DNA of 64,000 nucleotides from Pseudomonas nitroreducens NBRC 12694. Its GTDB lineage: Bacteria > Pseudomonadota > Gammaproteobacteria > Pseudomonadales > Pseudomonadaceae. The first letter of the stretch is position 1; each line of letters starts with the position of its first letter. Positions 9,369 through 17,002 of this stretch are shown piece after piece. A program made the position numbers and the translations under genes. The notes beneath the pieces are model-generated. The model ran no database searches. It was not told the origin of the DNA and was given only the letters and a program-made list of their open reading frames with translations. The stretch covers positions 248,001 to 312,000 of the forward strand of contig NZ_BDAI01000001.1 in the NCBI RefSeq assembly GCF_002091755.1, written 5' to 3'.

Positions 9369-10040
9369 TTAAGTGAGTTGCAGCGTTTTGGATAACCACT
9401 TGGAAAAATCGGCCATTTCCAAATCAATCACCTCATGGGCCATGTCGTAAAAATGTGTCTCATGCTTTACTCCAATCCGGTCCAGCAAGGTGTCAGTTTC
9501 CTGTGCCCATCTGCTGGGCAGAACAGCATCCCGCTTACCATGGGCAATAAATCCTGAGAGCGACTCAAGTCGATCATCAGAAGCAATCTGGGTGTGGATT
9601 TCTCTCAGCACTCTTCCGCTCAAAACTCCGAACCCTGCGAAAAGCTCTGGCTCGGTTAATCCGATACTTGCACTCATGATTCCACCCTGGCTGAAGCCCG
9701 CGATCACCGTCGGCAACGAGGGAAGCGCTTCCAGGAATTGCTTCAACAGCTGCCGGCTGGATTCAGCCTGCGTATAGCTGAACGAAGGGCCGTCGCTGGT
9801 AAAGTTGACCTGATACCACGCGAAGCCCTGAGGCCCCGTTTGTAGGGGGCCCCGTAGCAATAGAACCTCCAGATCCACCGGCAGTGATGCAGCCACGCTC
9901 GCCAGATTGACTTCGTTCGACCCAACACCGTGCAACAAAAGCAAACGGGCTTTGGGATCAACGGCGTTACAACTCTTGCGGAAGTAGATGCCAGATGTGG
10001 GTTCTTTTATCGCTTCAGAAAAGCCAATTTCATGAATCAT
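9369..10040 (-). CDS. alpha/beta hydrolase (carboxylesterase/phospholipase-like, MhqD-like)
   Basis: The start at 10040 (MIHEIGF) gives 223 residues and overlaps the dioxygenase stop by 11 bases, implying translational coupling. LLLLHGVGSNE supplies the oxyanion-loop region, GFSQGG holds the nucleophile Ser, and HGKRDAVLP and MAHEV supply the likely Asp and His. This is the small carboxylesterase group that includes Bacillus MhqD, part of a methylhydroquinone response. With a DoxX protein and an extradiol-type dioxygenase next to it, the same kind of quinone/catechol role is suggested but not shown. Confidence 0.85.
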   Translation of the reverse strand: MIHEIGFSEAIKEPTSGIYFRKSCNAVDPKARLLLLHGVGSNEVNLASVAASLPVDLEVLLLRGPLQTGPQGFAWYQVNFTSDGPSFSYTQAESSRQLLKQFLEALPSLPTVIAGFSQGGIMSASIGLTEPELFAGFGVLSGRVLREIHTQIASDDRLESLSGFIAHGKRDAVLPSRWAQETDTLLDRIGVKHETHFYDMAHEVIDLEMADFSKWLSKTLQLT

Positions 10041-10851
10041 GTTCAACAACGCCTTGAGTCGATGGAGCCGAGTCGAAAAGGTAGCTATCCATCGCCAACA
10101 CTCCGTAGGTAATGCCCCCCTCCAGAACGCGCGTTTGATACTTCTCTCCGGCTGCGCCAAGAGCAATCAACAGGGGTAAGAAGTGTTCATTCGTCGGGTG
10201 AGCTCGATCAGCAGCCGGTGCAAAGCGTCGGTATTCCAACATTTGTTCTGTGTCCCCGCGCTGCAGTGTCATCGCAGTCCAGGCAGCGAAGTCTTTGACG
10301 TAGTCCGCGCTGTCGGACGTAGCTCCTCGGAACTCATAAAGGTTATGGGTCAGGCTTCCAGAAGCCACTACCAGCACGTTCATGTCGCGAAGAGGCTTGA
10401 GTGCTTTACCCAGCGCCAAGGCACCGTAGGTATCCATAGGCATGGGCATCGAGACCTGGACCACTGGCACTGTTGCTGAAGGCGCCAGGTAGAGCAGCGG
10501 CACCCACGCACCGTGATCGAGGCCGCGAGTTGCGTCCAGGCGCGCTTTCCAACCTGCCGAACCGAGCAGCTCAACAATGTGATTCGCCAGTGCCGGTGCG
10601 CCTGGGGCGGGGTAGCTCAGTTCATAAAGCTGATTTGGAAACCCACCGAAATCGTGGATGGTTTTTGGGCTGGTGCTCGAGGTGACGCAGACCTCGCCTC
10701 GAGTCATCCAGTGAGGCGAGATGACCACGATTGCATCGGGCTGCGGCAGTTCGCGACCGAGCTCGGTCAACTGTTGGCCAGCCAGACCAGGCTCGATAGC
10801 GAACATTGGAGCACCATGAGATACAAACAGCAGCGGGAGCGACGTCTTCAT
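10030..10851 (-). CDS. class III extradiol dioxygenase, LigB/YgiD (4,5-DOPA dioxygenase-like) family
   Basis: A 273-residue non-haem iron enzyme. Metal-ligand histidines are visible as H12 in VSHGAP and H47 in ISPHWM; further conserved histidines occur in GSLTHNLYEF and TNEHFLPL, as in YgiD/DODA proteins. Members open catechol rings with molecular oxygen. The start at 10851 has a good ribosome site (GAGGAATCACC). It lies 20 bases downstream of the F420-reductase-like gene and overlaps the following hydrolase, so the four genes form an operon. The true substrate is unknown. Confidence 0.88.
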   Translation of the reverse strand: MKTSLPLLFVSHGAPMFAIEPGLAGQQLTELGRELPQPDAIVVISPHWMTRGEVCVTSSTSPKTIHDFGGFPNQLYELSYPAPGAPALANHIVELLGSAGWKARLDATRGLDHGAWVPLLYLAPSATVPVVQVSMPMPMDTYGALALGKALKPLRDMNVLVVASGSLTHNLYEFRGATSDSADYVKDFAAWTAMTLQRGDTEQMLEYRRFAPAADRAHPTNEHFLPLLIALGAAGEKYQTRVLEGGITYGVLAMDSYLFDSAPSTQGVVEHDS

Positions 10852-10871
10852 GGTGATTCCTCAGGGTTGCC

Positions 10872-11501
10872 TTACTTGTTGAGCCAGACAGGAGCAATGG
10901 AGGTACCCAGGCCCGCGCCGTAACCGAGGTAAATATTCAAACCTGCCAGCGGCTCCAGGTAGCGAGCATTAATCAGCCCGCCTGCGTCGACGGCGTTCCA
11001 CCCCATGCTCTGGGCCAGCGAAACTGCCGTCTGCTTGGCGCGTTCGTTGTCGCTGGCGACAAACACGCTGCCGCGCTGGTTTTCGGCGAACTCAGGGCCA
11101 TCAGCGAGCACTTGCGCAAACAGTGTGTTGAACGCCTTTACGACATGAGCCTGTGGCAGGGCTTTGGCAATTTCTTCGGAAGCGCTGGTCACATGGCCAA
11201 TGGTCAAGGACATGTAGTCGGCGCTCAGCGGATTGGTGATATCCACGATCACTTTCCCAGTCAGATCACCCAAGCCTTTCAGAGCAGAGACAGCATCACT
11301 AAAGCCAGTTGCAAGGACGACCACATCGCTGTCACCCAGGGCCTCAGAAGCTATATAGGCAGTGACGTTCGGGTACTGGTCGGCCAACGCTTTGGCCTTT
11401 TCAAAGTCGCGCCCCGTGATCCGGACCGAATGACCCGCGTTGGAAAGCTGCTTGGCGAAGCCGGAGCCCATGTTGCCGGTACCAATTACGGTGACTTTCA
11501 T
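10872..11501 (-). CDS. NADPH-dependent F420-reductase-like NAD(P)-binding protein
   Basis: A 209-residue Rossmann protein starting MKVTVIGTGNMGSGFA, the dinucleotide-binding motif of the NADP oxidoreductase/coenzyme F420-dependent family. The segments VKAFNTLFAQ and GWNAVDAGGL are typical of this group. Pseudomonads do not normally use F420, so the electron partner is more likely a flavin or quinone, or the name is only historical. It is the first gene of the four-gene cluster and is divergent from a LysR gene 113 bases away, which is the likely regulator. Confidence 0.85.
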   Translation of the reverse strand: MKVTVIGTGNMGSGFAKQLSNAGHSVRITGRDFEKAKALADQYPNVTAYIASEALGDSDVVVLATGFSDAVSALKGLGDLTGKVIVDITNPLSADYMSLTIGHVTSASEEIAKALPQAHVVKAFNTLFAQVLADGPEFAENQRGSVFVASDNERAKQTAVSLAQSMGWNAVDAGGLINARYLEPLAGLNIYLGYGAGLGTSIAPVWLNK

Positions 11502-11545
11502 AGCTACCTCTCCCAGATGCGTTGATTCAAGTGTCGATGGGGCTA

Positions 11546-11573
11546 GTTTATAGGCTTATTTTTTGAGATAAAC
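11546..11573. promoter_or_regulatory. inverted repeat in the LysR / F420-reductase-like divergent region
   Basis: Six-base arms GTTTAT and ATAAAC separated by 16 bases sit in the middle of the 113-base divergent gap. This A/T-rich interrupted dyad is the kind of site LysR proteins bind. Assignment rests on position only. Confidence 0.4.
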
Positions 11574-11614
11574 ATTGGTAGATGTGATTATTTATCCCGA
11601 ATGGTGGAACAATA

Positions 11615-12514
11615 ATGGATCGCGCTCTCGAGATGCAGGTCTTCTGCACCGTCGTCGACAAAGGGAGTTTTGTAGGCGCTGCTGAACCCTTGGGAATGTC
11701 AAAGGCAGCAATATCCCGCTACGTAAACGCACTGGAGGAACGGCTGGGGGCACGCTTGCTCCATCGAACGACGCGGCGCCTCTCATTGACTGACGAGGGC
11801 CGCCAGTTCTATCACCAGGCCAGGGAGGTCCTTGCGATGATGGACGAAGCGGAAGAAGCCGTATCAGCCGCCCGGCCCGAGCCGAGCGGAGTGCTCCGGG
11901 TCAATGCACCGGTCAGTTTTGGCATCCTGCACCTTGCCCCCATCTGGGCCGACTTCATGCGTAGATATCCCAGGATTGAACTGGACATCAGTCTGAATGA
12001 TCGGCTCGTGGATCTGGTCGAGGAGGGATTTGACGCCGCTGTGCGTATTGCACGGATGGAAAACTCGTCGCTAGTCGGGCGCCGGCTGGCCACCACCAGA
12101 ATGTGTTTGAGTGCCTCGCCGGGATATCTGTCTAGTCGTCCAGCGATACGCAAGCTGGATGACCTGGCGGAACACACGATAGTGGCGTACTCCAATTACG
12201 CCAGCGGCAATGATTGGGTATTCGAGGGGCCAAGCGGTAGCGAAACCGTGCGCACACGTTCTGTCGTGCGGTGCAACAATGGAGATACCTGTCGCCATAT
12301 CACTTTGGCTGATGGAGGTATTTCGTTACAACCGAGTTTCATGATTGCCGAGGATATTCGCAGAGGGGATCTGGTTGAAATCTTGCCGGAGTATAAATCC
12401 GTCGAGCTCGGGGTTTACGCGGTATACCCCAGCCGAAAACATCTTCCGGCGAAGGTAAGAGCTTTCATAAATTTCCTGGCAGAAAAATTTTCCCATCCAT
12501 CGTGGGCGATATGA
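11615..12514 (+). CDS. LysR family transcriptional regulator
   Basis: A 299-residue regulator with an N-terminal winged helix (MQVFCTVVDKGSFVGAA and the SKAAISRYVNALEERLGARLLHRTTRRLSL region) and a C-terminal periplasmic-binding-like effector domain beginning near SGVLRVNAPVSFG. It belongs to the CrgA/DmlR-like group that often controls adjacent oxidoreductases. It is divergent from the four-gene DoxX/dioxygenase cluster and is its likely regulator. Codon choice is less GC-rich than in the flanking genes, in keeping with a transferred block. Confidence 0.92.
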   Translation: MDRALEMQVFCTVVDKGSFVGAAEPLGMSKAAISRYVNALEERLGARLLHRTTRRLSLTDEGRQFYHQAREVLAMMDEAEEAVSAARPEPSGVLRVNAPVSFGILHLAPIWADFMRRYPRIELDISLNDRLVDLVEEGFDAAVRIARMENSSLVGRRLATTRMCLSASPGYLSSRPAIRKLDDLAEHTIVAYSNYASGNDWVFEGPSGSETVRTRSVVRCNNGDTCRHITLADGGISLQPSFMIAEDIRRGDLVEILPEYKSVELGVYAVYPSRKHLPAKVRAFINFLAEKFSHPSWAI

Positions 12515-12865
12515 CCTCGGCATCAGCGTGGGGAAAATCTCAACTGAAAACGCATGATGTTTCTTCAATTGGACTCTGGCGTCGATTCCTGTCCAAGCTT
12601 CCACTTAAATCGGAGACAGGCTTGAGACTATCCACCATGGACTGAGAGTTCTATCACCTCGTGCAACGCACAAAACCCTGCGTAAGCAGAAGGAATATTG
12701 CAGTCGAAACAAGGAACTCAGTTCTGTGAGACTGGAACCAGAAAAAGCCGACATGGGAATAACGAAAAGAAATATGCTGGCCACATCAGGCAGGTTCCAA
12801 CCAATCGGATAGGGAGCCATCGGCCAGAAGCTGACGGAGTTGTCCCGCCAGCGTGTCCAAGCGCC
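12515..12865. other. intergenic stretch without a recognisable gene
   Basis: About 350 bases between the LysR stop and the convergent DUF1254 stop. A minus-strand frame at 12605-12820 has no ribosome site or family resemblance. No clear terminator with a T-run was seen. Confidence 0.5.
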
Positions 12866-14353
12866 TTACTTCACCTTCACCACATCATCCGGTTTCCACG
12901 TCTGGTCGTAGAACGCATCTTCGCTGCCGTACAGGCGCAGGGCCACGAGGAAGTTACGCCCAGGAATGGTCTGGATGAAGGCCGCGTCGGCCACATCAGC
13001 CGGCTTCTCCGGGCCGAACCAGATTTCGATGGAGCCGTCCTGCTGCTTGGGGATGTCGTAGTAGCCGTTGGTGGACGGCAGCAGCTGCTTGGTTTCGGGC
13101 ATGGTGCCGTCGGTGATGTTGTAGGCCGTCACGGCCCAGAACAGCGCAGCCGGCGGATTGGGCGGCAGGCGCAGCTTGTAGGTGCTGCCGCCTTCGAGGA
13201 ACTTGCCGTCCTTGTCGCGGCCGGTGAAGGGGTATTTCGAGCCGGCGCCCGTGGTGTGCATGACCATCGCCGGCGCGGAGGAGTAGGCGAACTGGAAGAA
13301 GTTGGCGCGCTGGCTCACGTCCAGGTAGCTGTCCTGCATCCAGTCGTTGGTGCCGCCGGCCCAGGTGTTCTCGTACTGGCGGTCCTTGTAGTAGAGGTTG
13401 CGCTTGTCGTCGCGGCCCAGCTGGCGGTTGGCGAGGATCATCTTCGGCGCAGTCTCCACGGCCTTCTTCAGCAACTCTTCCTGCTTCGCCGTGGGCTTGA
13501 ACGGTTCGCCCTTGATGATGCCGATGGACGCCAGCACACCGCGCAGCTCGGGGTCGATGGCCTCGACCGGCTCGTAGTCGACGAACGCCTTGAGCTTGGC
13601 CCAGTAGCTGTTGTCCACCGGGTACATCATGTTCAGCGCCTTGCCGCTGGCATCCGGGAACTCCATGGGTTTGACGTCCTTCTCCACCGTGAACAGCGGA
13701 TAGACGCGGGTCAGCTCGGCATTCTTCACCGCCGGTGCCGGGTCAGGCTTGCCGTCACCCTTGGCCATGATGGTGCGGAAGAACAGGAACACGTTGTAGG
13801 TGCGTGACTTGACTGCGAAATAGCCGCCCGGCACCGGGCCGTTGTAGTCCGGCGGCAGCAGCAGGTACAGGCCGCCCCGCGCGCGGTCCGGCCCCACCGC
13901 GCCGACGTCCGTCAGGGTGCGCTGGAAGAAATCGGTGAACATGCCGATGACGTTGGCCGGCGCCTTCACCACCAGCGGCCCGGTCTGTTTCAGGTCCAGG
14001 TAGCTCATCGAATAGATCACGTCGGCGTTCGGCGTGGGCACCATGGTCCGCGCGTCCATGCGCTGCTTCCAGATCGGCAGCACGTTGTAGCCGGCGCCGA
14101 AGGCCTTCTCGGAACCGTCCTTCATGCCGATGGTATTGAGCGCCGGCAGCATGGTCATGTAGGCGAATACCGCGCGCTGGTAGTACAGCTCGTCGCGCAG
14201 GTCTTCGGCCTCCTTCGGATCGAGCCAGTTGCCATTGTTGATCTGCTTGATCAGCGGCGAAGCAGGTGCCTGATCCGCCGCCTGTACCACCGGTAAATAC
14301 ATGAGCGAAGCGGCCAGCGCGGATAGCGCGAATACTCGGTGCATGGAACCCAT
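12866..14353 (-). CDS. exported DUF1254/DUF1214 domain protein (copy 1)
   Basis: A 495-residue protein with a signal peptide ending near VVQA. The N-terminal half matches the DUF1254 pattern (VPTPNADVIYSMSYLDL and FFQRTLTDVGAVGPD), the C-terminal part the DUF1214 pattern (FWAVTAYNITDGTMP and IWFGPEKP). The start at 14353 follows CAGGAGACTGATCC. The biochemical role of these periplasmic proteins is not established. It lies 66 bases downstream of a second, diverged member, so the two form a tandem paralogous pair. Confidence 0.88.
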   Translation of the reverse strand: MGSMHRVFALSALAASLMYLPVVQAADQAPASPLIKQINNGNWLDPKEAEDLRDELYYQRAVFAYMTMLPALNTIGMKDGSEKAFGAGYNVLPIWKQRMDARTMVPTPNADVIYSMSYLDLKQTGPLVVKAPANVIGMFTDFFQRTLTDVGAVGPDRARGGLYLLLPPDYNGPVPGGYFAVKSRTYNVFLFFRTIMAKGDGKPDPAPAVKNAELTRVYPLFTVEKDVKPMEFPDASGKALNMMYPVDNSYWAKLKAFVDYEPVEAIDPELRGVLASIGIIKGEPFKPTAKQEELLKKAVETAPKMILANRQLGRDDKRNLYYKDRQYENTWAGGTNDWMQDSYLDVSQRANFFQFAYSSAPAMVMHTTGAGSKYPFTGRDKDGKFLEGGSTYKLRLPPNPPAALFWAVTAYNITDGTMPETKQLLPSTNGYYDIPKQQDGSIEIWFGPEKPADVADAAFIQTIPGRNFLVALRLYGSEDAFYDQTWKPDDVVKVK

Positions 14354-14419
14354 GGATCAGTCTCCTGAAGGTGAGCGGCGGTGCTCGTCGCACCGCCGGG
14401 GAGAAATACAGCGGACGGC

Positions 14420-15880
14420 TTACTTGATCTTCTTGATCACCGGCGGTTGCCAGCTGCCATCGAGGATCGGTTCCTTGCCCCAGTACGAGCGGATGTACAG
14501 CGACATCGGCTCCTTGGGCGAAGGCAGCCAGTTGCTCTCCTGGTCCTTACCGGGCGAGGTCGGGCCGATATGGATGGTCAGCGAACCATCGGCGTTGCGC
14601 TTGAGGTCCTTGTTCTTGGTGCCCAGGGAATAGCGGTTGAGCTTGTTGGTGCTGAACAGGTGCTTCTCGTTGTACAGCGTCAGCGACCAGAAGCCGTTCA
14701 CCGGGGGTTCCTGGCCGGCGGCGAAGGTCACTTCGTAGCTGTGCGCGCCGTTGAGCGGGGCGCCGGTCTTGTCGAAATCGGTATAGAAGTACTGGGTCTC
14801 GGTGGGACGGTTGTCGAACATGTTCGACTTCGCCGTACCGGTGCGGTTGAAGTAATCGATACCGAATTGCGCGTTGTTGGTCGAGCGGTTCCAGCCGTTC
14901 CCCGCCGGGCGTCCGTTGTGCTTCCACTCGAAGAACGGCTTGATGATTTCCTTCTCGCTCTCCACCGCCGTCTGCACCAGCAGCTTCTTCAGCTCCGGGT
15001 CCTTGGCGGCTGCGTCCATCAGTAGGCGGAACTGGCCGTAGAGCGCCTCTTCACCCGGCAGCGGCGGTACCATCTCCAGCACCTTGGGGAACTGGTCGAA
15101 GAATTTCTCCGGGATCACCCACTTGGTTTCCCCGCCACTGGCCTTGGCCGCGTTGGGGTTGGGGATGTCCGGGGTGTTCTTCCAATCGATGCTCTTCATC
15201 TTCCCGTCGAAGTCCTTCAACGGGTAGAAGGCGATCTGGTTGAGTTTTTCCTGGATCGCCGCACGGTCCTCGGCAGTATCGTCCATGAAGATGCGCGGGA
15301 TGGCGTTGGTCAGCGCCGTGGGGCTGCGGATGATCGCCTCCACGCCCTCGGGCTTCTCACCCTTCCAGTTCGGCCCCACCAGCAGGTAGAAGCCCGGCTT
15401 GCTGCCGTAGGGTTTGCCCAGTTCGCCGACCTGGTCCGTGCGCTGGTCATAAATCGAGTAGACCCAGAACCGGTCGGCGAAATCCGGCACCTGGACGATC
15501 ACCGGTTCCTCGTCCAGGGAGAAGAAGCCCAAGCCGTAGACCACGTCCTGGTTCGGGCAGGTGACGAAGGTTTCCGCCGGGGTGATGTAGTCGTGCAACA
15601 TGCCCAGCTGGCCTCGCGGAGCCACCGGCAGGATGCCCCCCAGCAGGCCGGGGTGCGGCGCCTTGGTGATGGTGTCATTGCGATTGAGCATGTTCACCAT
15701 CGGCCAGCCCCAGAGGTAGGCCATGCGCGCAATGGCCTTGGCGTACTCGGGATGCATCACTACACCCGTAGCGGGCTGGGTAACCTGCGCGACGGGCGAC
15801 TGCTCGGCGGCATGCAGCAGCGGCACGCCAATGGAAAGGCTCAGGACAGCGATAGGCAGCAGTTTCAGCGGGTGTGGCAT
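14420..15880 (-). CDS. exported DUF1254/DUF1214 domain protein (copy 2)
   Basis: A 486-residue exported protein with signal peptide (cleavage near LLHA). DUF1254 features include YLWGWPMVNMLNRND, TCPNQDVVYGLGFFSL and VQVPDFADRFWVYS; DUF1214 features include FWSLTLYNEKHLFS and LTIHIGPTSPG near the C-terminus. It is the upstream partner of the related gene at 12866-14353 and probably shares its transcript. The two are clearly different in sequence, so the duplication is old. Function is unknown. Confidence 0.88.
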   Translation of the reverse strand: MPHPLKLLPIAVLSLSIGVPLLHAAEQSPVAQVTQPATGVVMHPEYAKAIARMAYLWGWPMVNMLNRNDTITKAPHPGLLGGILPVAPRGQLGMLHDYITPAETFVTCPNQDVVYGLGFFSLDEEPVIVQVPDFADRFWVYSIYDQRTDQVGELGKPYGSKPGFYLLVGPNWKGEKPEGVEAIIRSPTALTNAIPRIFMDDTAEDRAAIQEKLNQIAFYPLKDFDGKMKSIDWKNTPDIPNPNAAKASGGETKWVIPEKFFDQFPKVLEMVPPLPGEEALYGQFRLLMDAAAKDPELKKLLVQTAVESEKEIIKPFFEWKHNGRPAGNGWNRSTNNAQFGIDYFNRTGTAKSNMFDNRPTETQYFYTDFDKTGAPLNGAHSYEVTFAAGQEPPVNGFWSLTLYNEKHLFSTNKLNRYSLGTKNKDLKRNADGSLTIHIGPTSPGKDQESNWLPSPKEPMSLYIRSYWGKEPILDGSWQPPVIKKIK

Positions 15881-16089
15881 CGTCGACTTCCTTGCGTTGG
15901 GAATGCGCTAAGGAGGCGAACCTGTGAACTGCGGTGGGCGTCCAGATGACGCACACGCTCAACATTCCGGGCTCCATGGATTACGGAGTCTAGATGGCGT
16001 CAGTCGCTCTACAAGTGAGTATCTTCGATAACCCTCCCTGGCCGGAAGCTGCCTCTCACTGGCGGCTGCTATCGGCCAGTGGCCGCCAC

Positions 16090-16812
16090 TCAGCAGGCAC
16101 AAACCTGGTCGTTTCTTTCCAGCAGCGGCCCTTGGCTGCCCAGGCGCTGCACCGCTCCGGGGTCGATATCGGCATTGCCGTTGCGGGCACGCTCCTCGGC
16201 CAGGCGGGCGCCGTCAGCGGCGGTGAGCGTGAACAGCCGCTCCGGAATCGGTGCCCCGCAGGTACAGGGCGAGCTTCTCGGTGCCTTCCGCCACTTCGAT
16301 GCTGCGCTGACCGGCCGCTCGCCCATCGACGATGCGCCGCGCAGCTTCCTCGGCGGACATGCCATTGTCGATATTGATGTCGGAGTGGCCGCGGCGGGTA
16401 CCGCGTACACCGAGCACATTGACTGCCACGCAGGTGCGCACCGAACCGGGCAGGATCACGCTGACACGGATGCCATGGGTGTGTTCAACCTCTGCGCACA
16501 AGGCTTCGATGTAGCCGATCACGGCGTGCTTGGCGCCACGATAGCCGGTGCACAGCGGAGCGCCGACCCTGCCGGCTGCCGAGCTGACGACCGCCAGTTG
16601 CCGTCTGCCCTGAGCGACCGGGCGCGCTCTCGAAAGGCAGTACCAGAGAGCGCTGCGGCGCCTGCTCGGCGACAGCCTGCAGCGCTGCCTCGCGCCGGCC
16701 GGAGAGGATGACGCGCGCGCCCTGTTGCAACAGCAGGCCGGCCAGGGCCTCGCCAATGCCGGAGGAAGCTCCGGTGATCCAGACCACTTGACGCTCGAAA
16801 GCCCTGTGCCAC
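16090..16812 (-). pseudogene. decayed SDR family oxidoreductase
   Basis: Conceptual pieces of one short-chain dehydrogenase occur in order but in different frames. The first piece carries VVWITGASSGIGEALAG and LVLPFE; the next, shifted near 16617-16635, resumes at QLAVVSSAAGRVG with YRGAKHAV (the catalytic Tyr/Lys) and IRVSVILPGSVRT; after another shift near 16240-16260 the C-terminus reads PERLFTLTAADGARLAEERA. About 70 codons that should hold the NNAG region are missing at the first junction. With an internal deletion and two frame changes the gene cannot make an active enzyme. It sits between the DUF1254 pair and the TonB receptor. Confidence 0.82.
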
Positions 16813-17002
16813 TTCTTCTGTTGAGTAGCCGCAGGCCCGCGCGCGATGTGCCGCTCGCCCCATCTCCGTGCCGGCCAAAGCGTTGGCCCTGCGGCCATGG
16901 AGAAGCTCGCCAGGCAGCAACTGCTTGCCGGGGCGCCCAACGAAGAGGCCGTGATTGGCATCAACGGCATCTTCGCGGCGGCAGTGCGCAAGCCAATCGG
17001 CG

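Noticed and set aside
16079..16711. A 210-residue plus-strand gene over the SDR remnant
   Set aside because: The minus strand shows ordered SDR motifs, so the plus frame is a shadow of the pseudogene.
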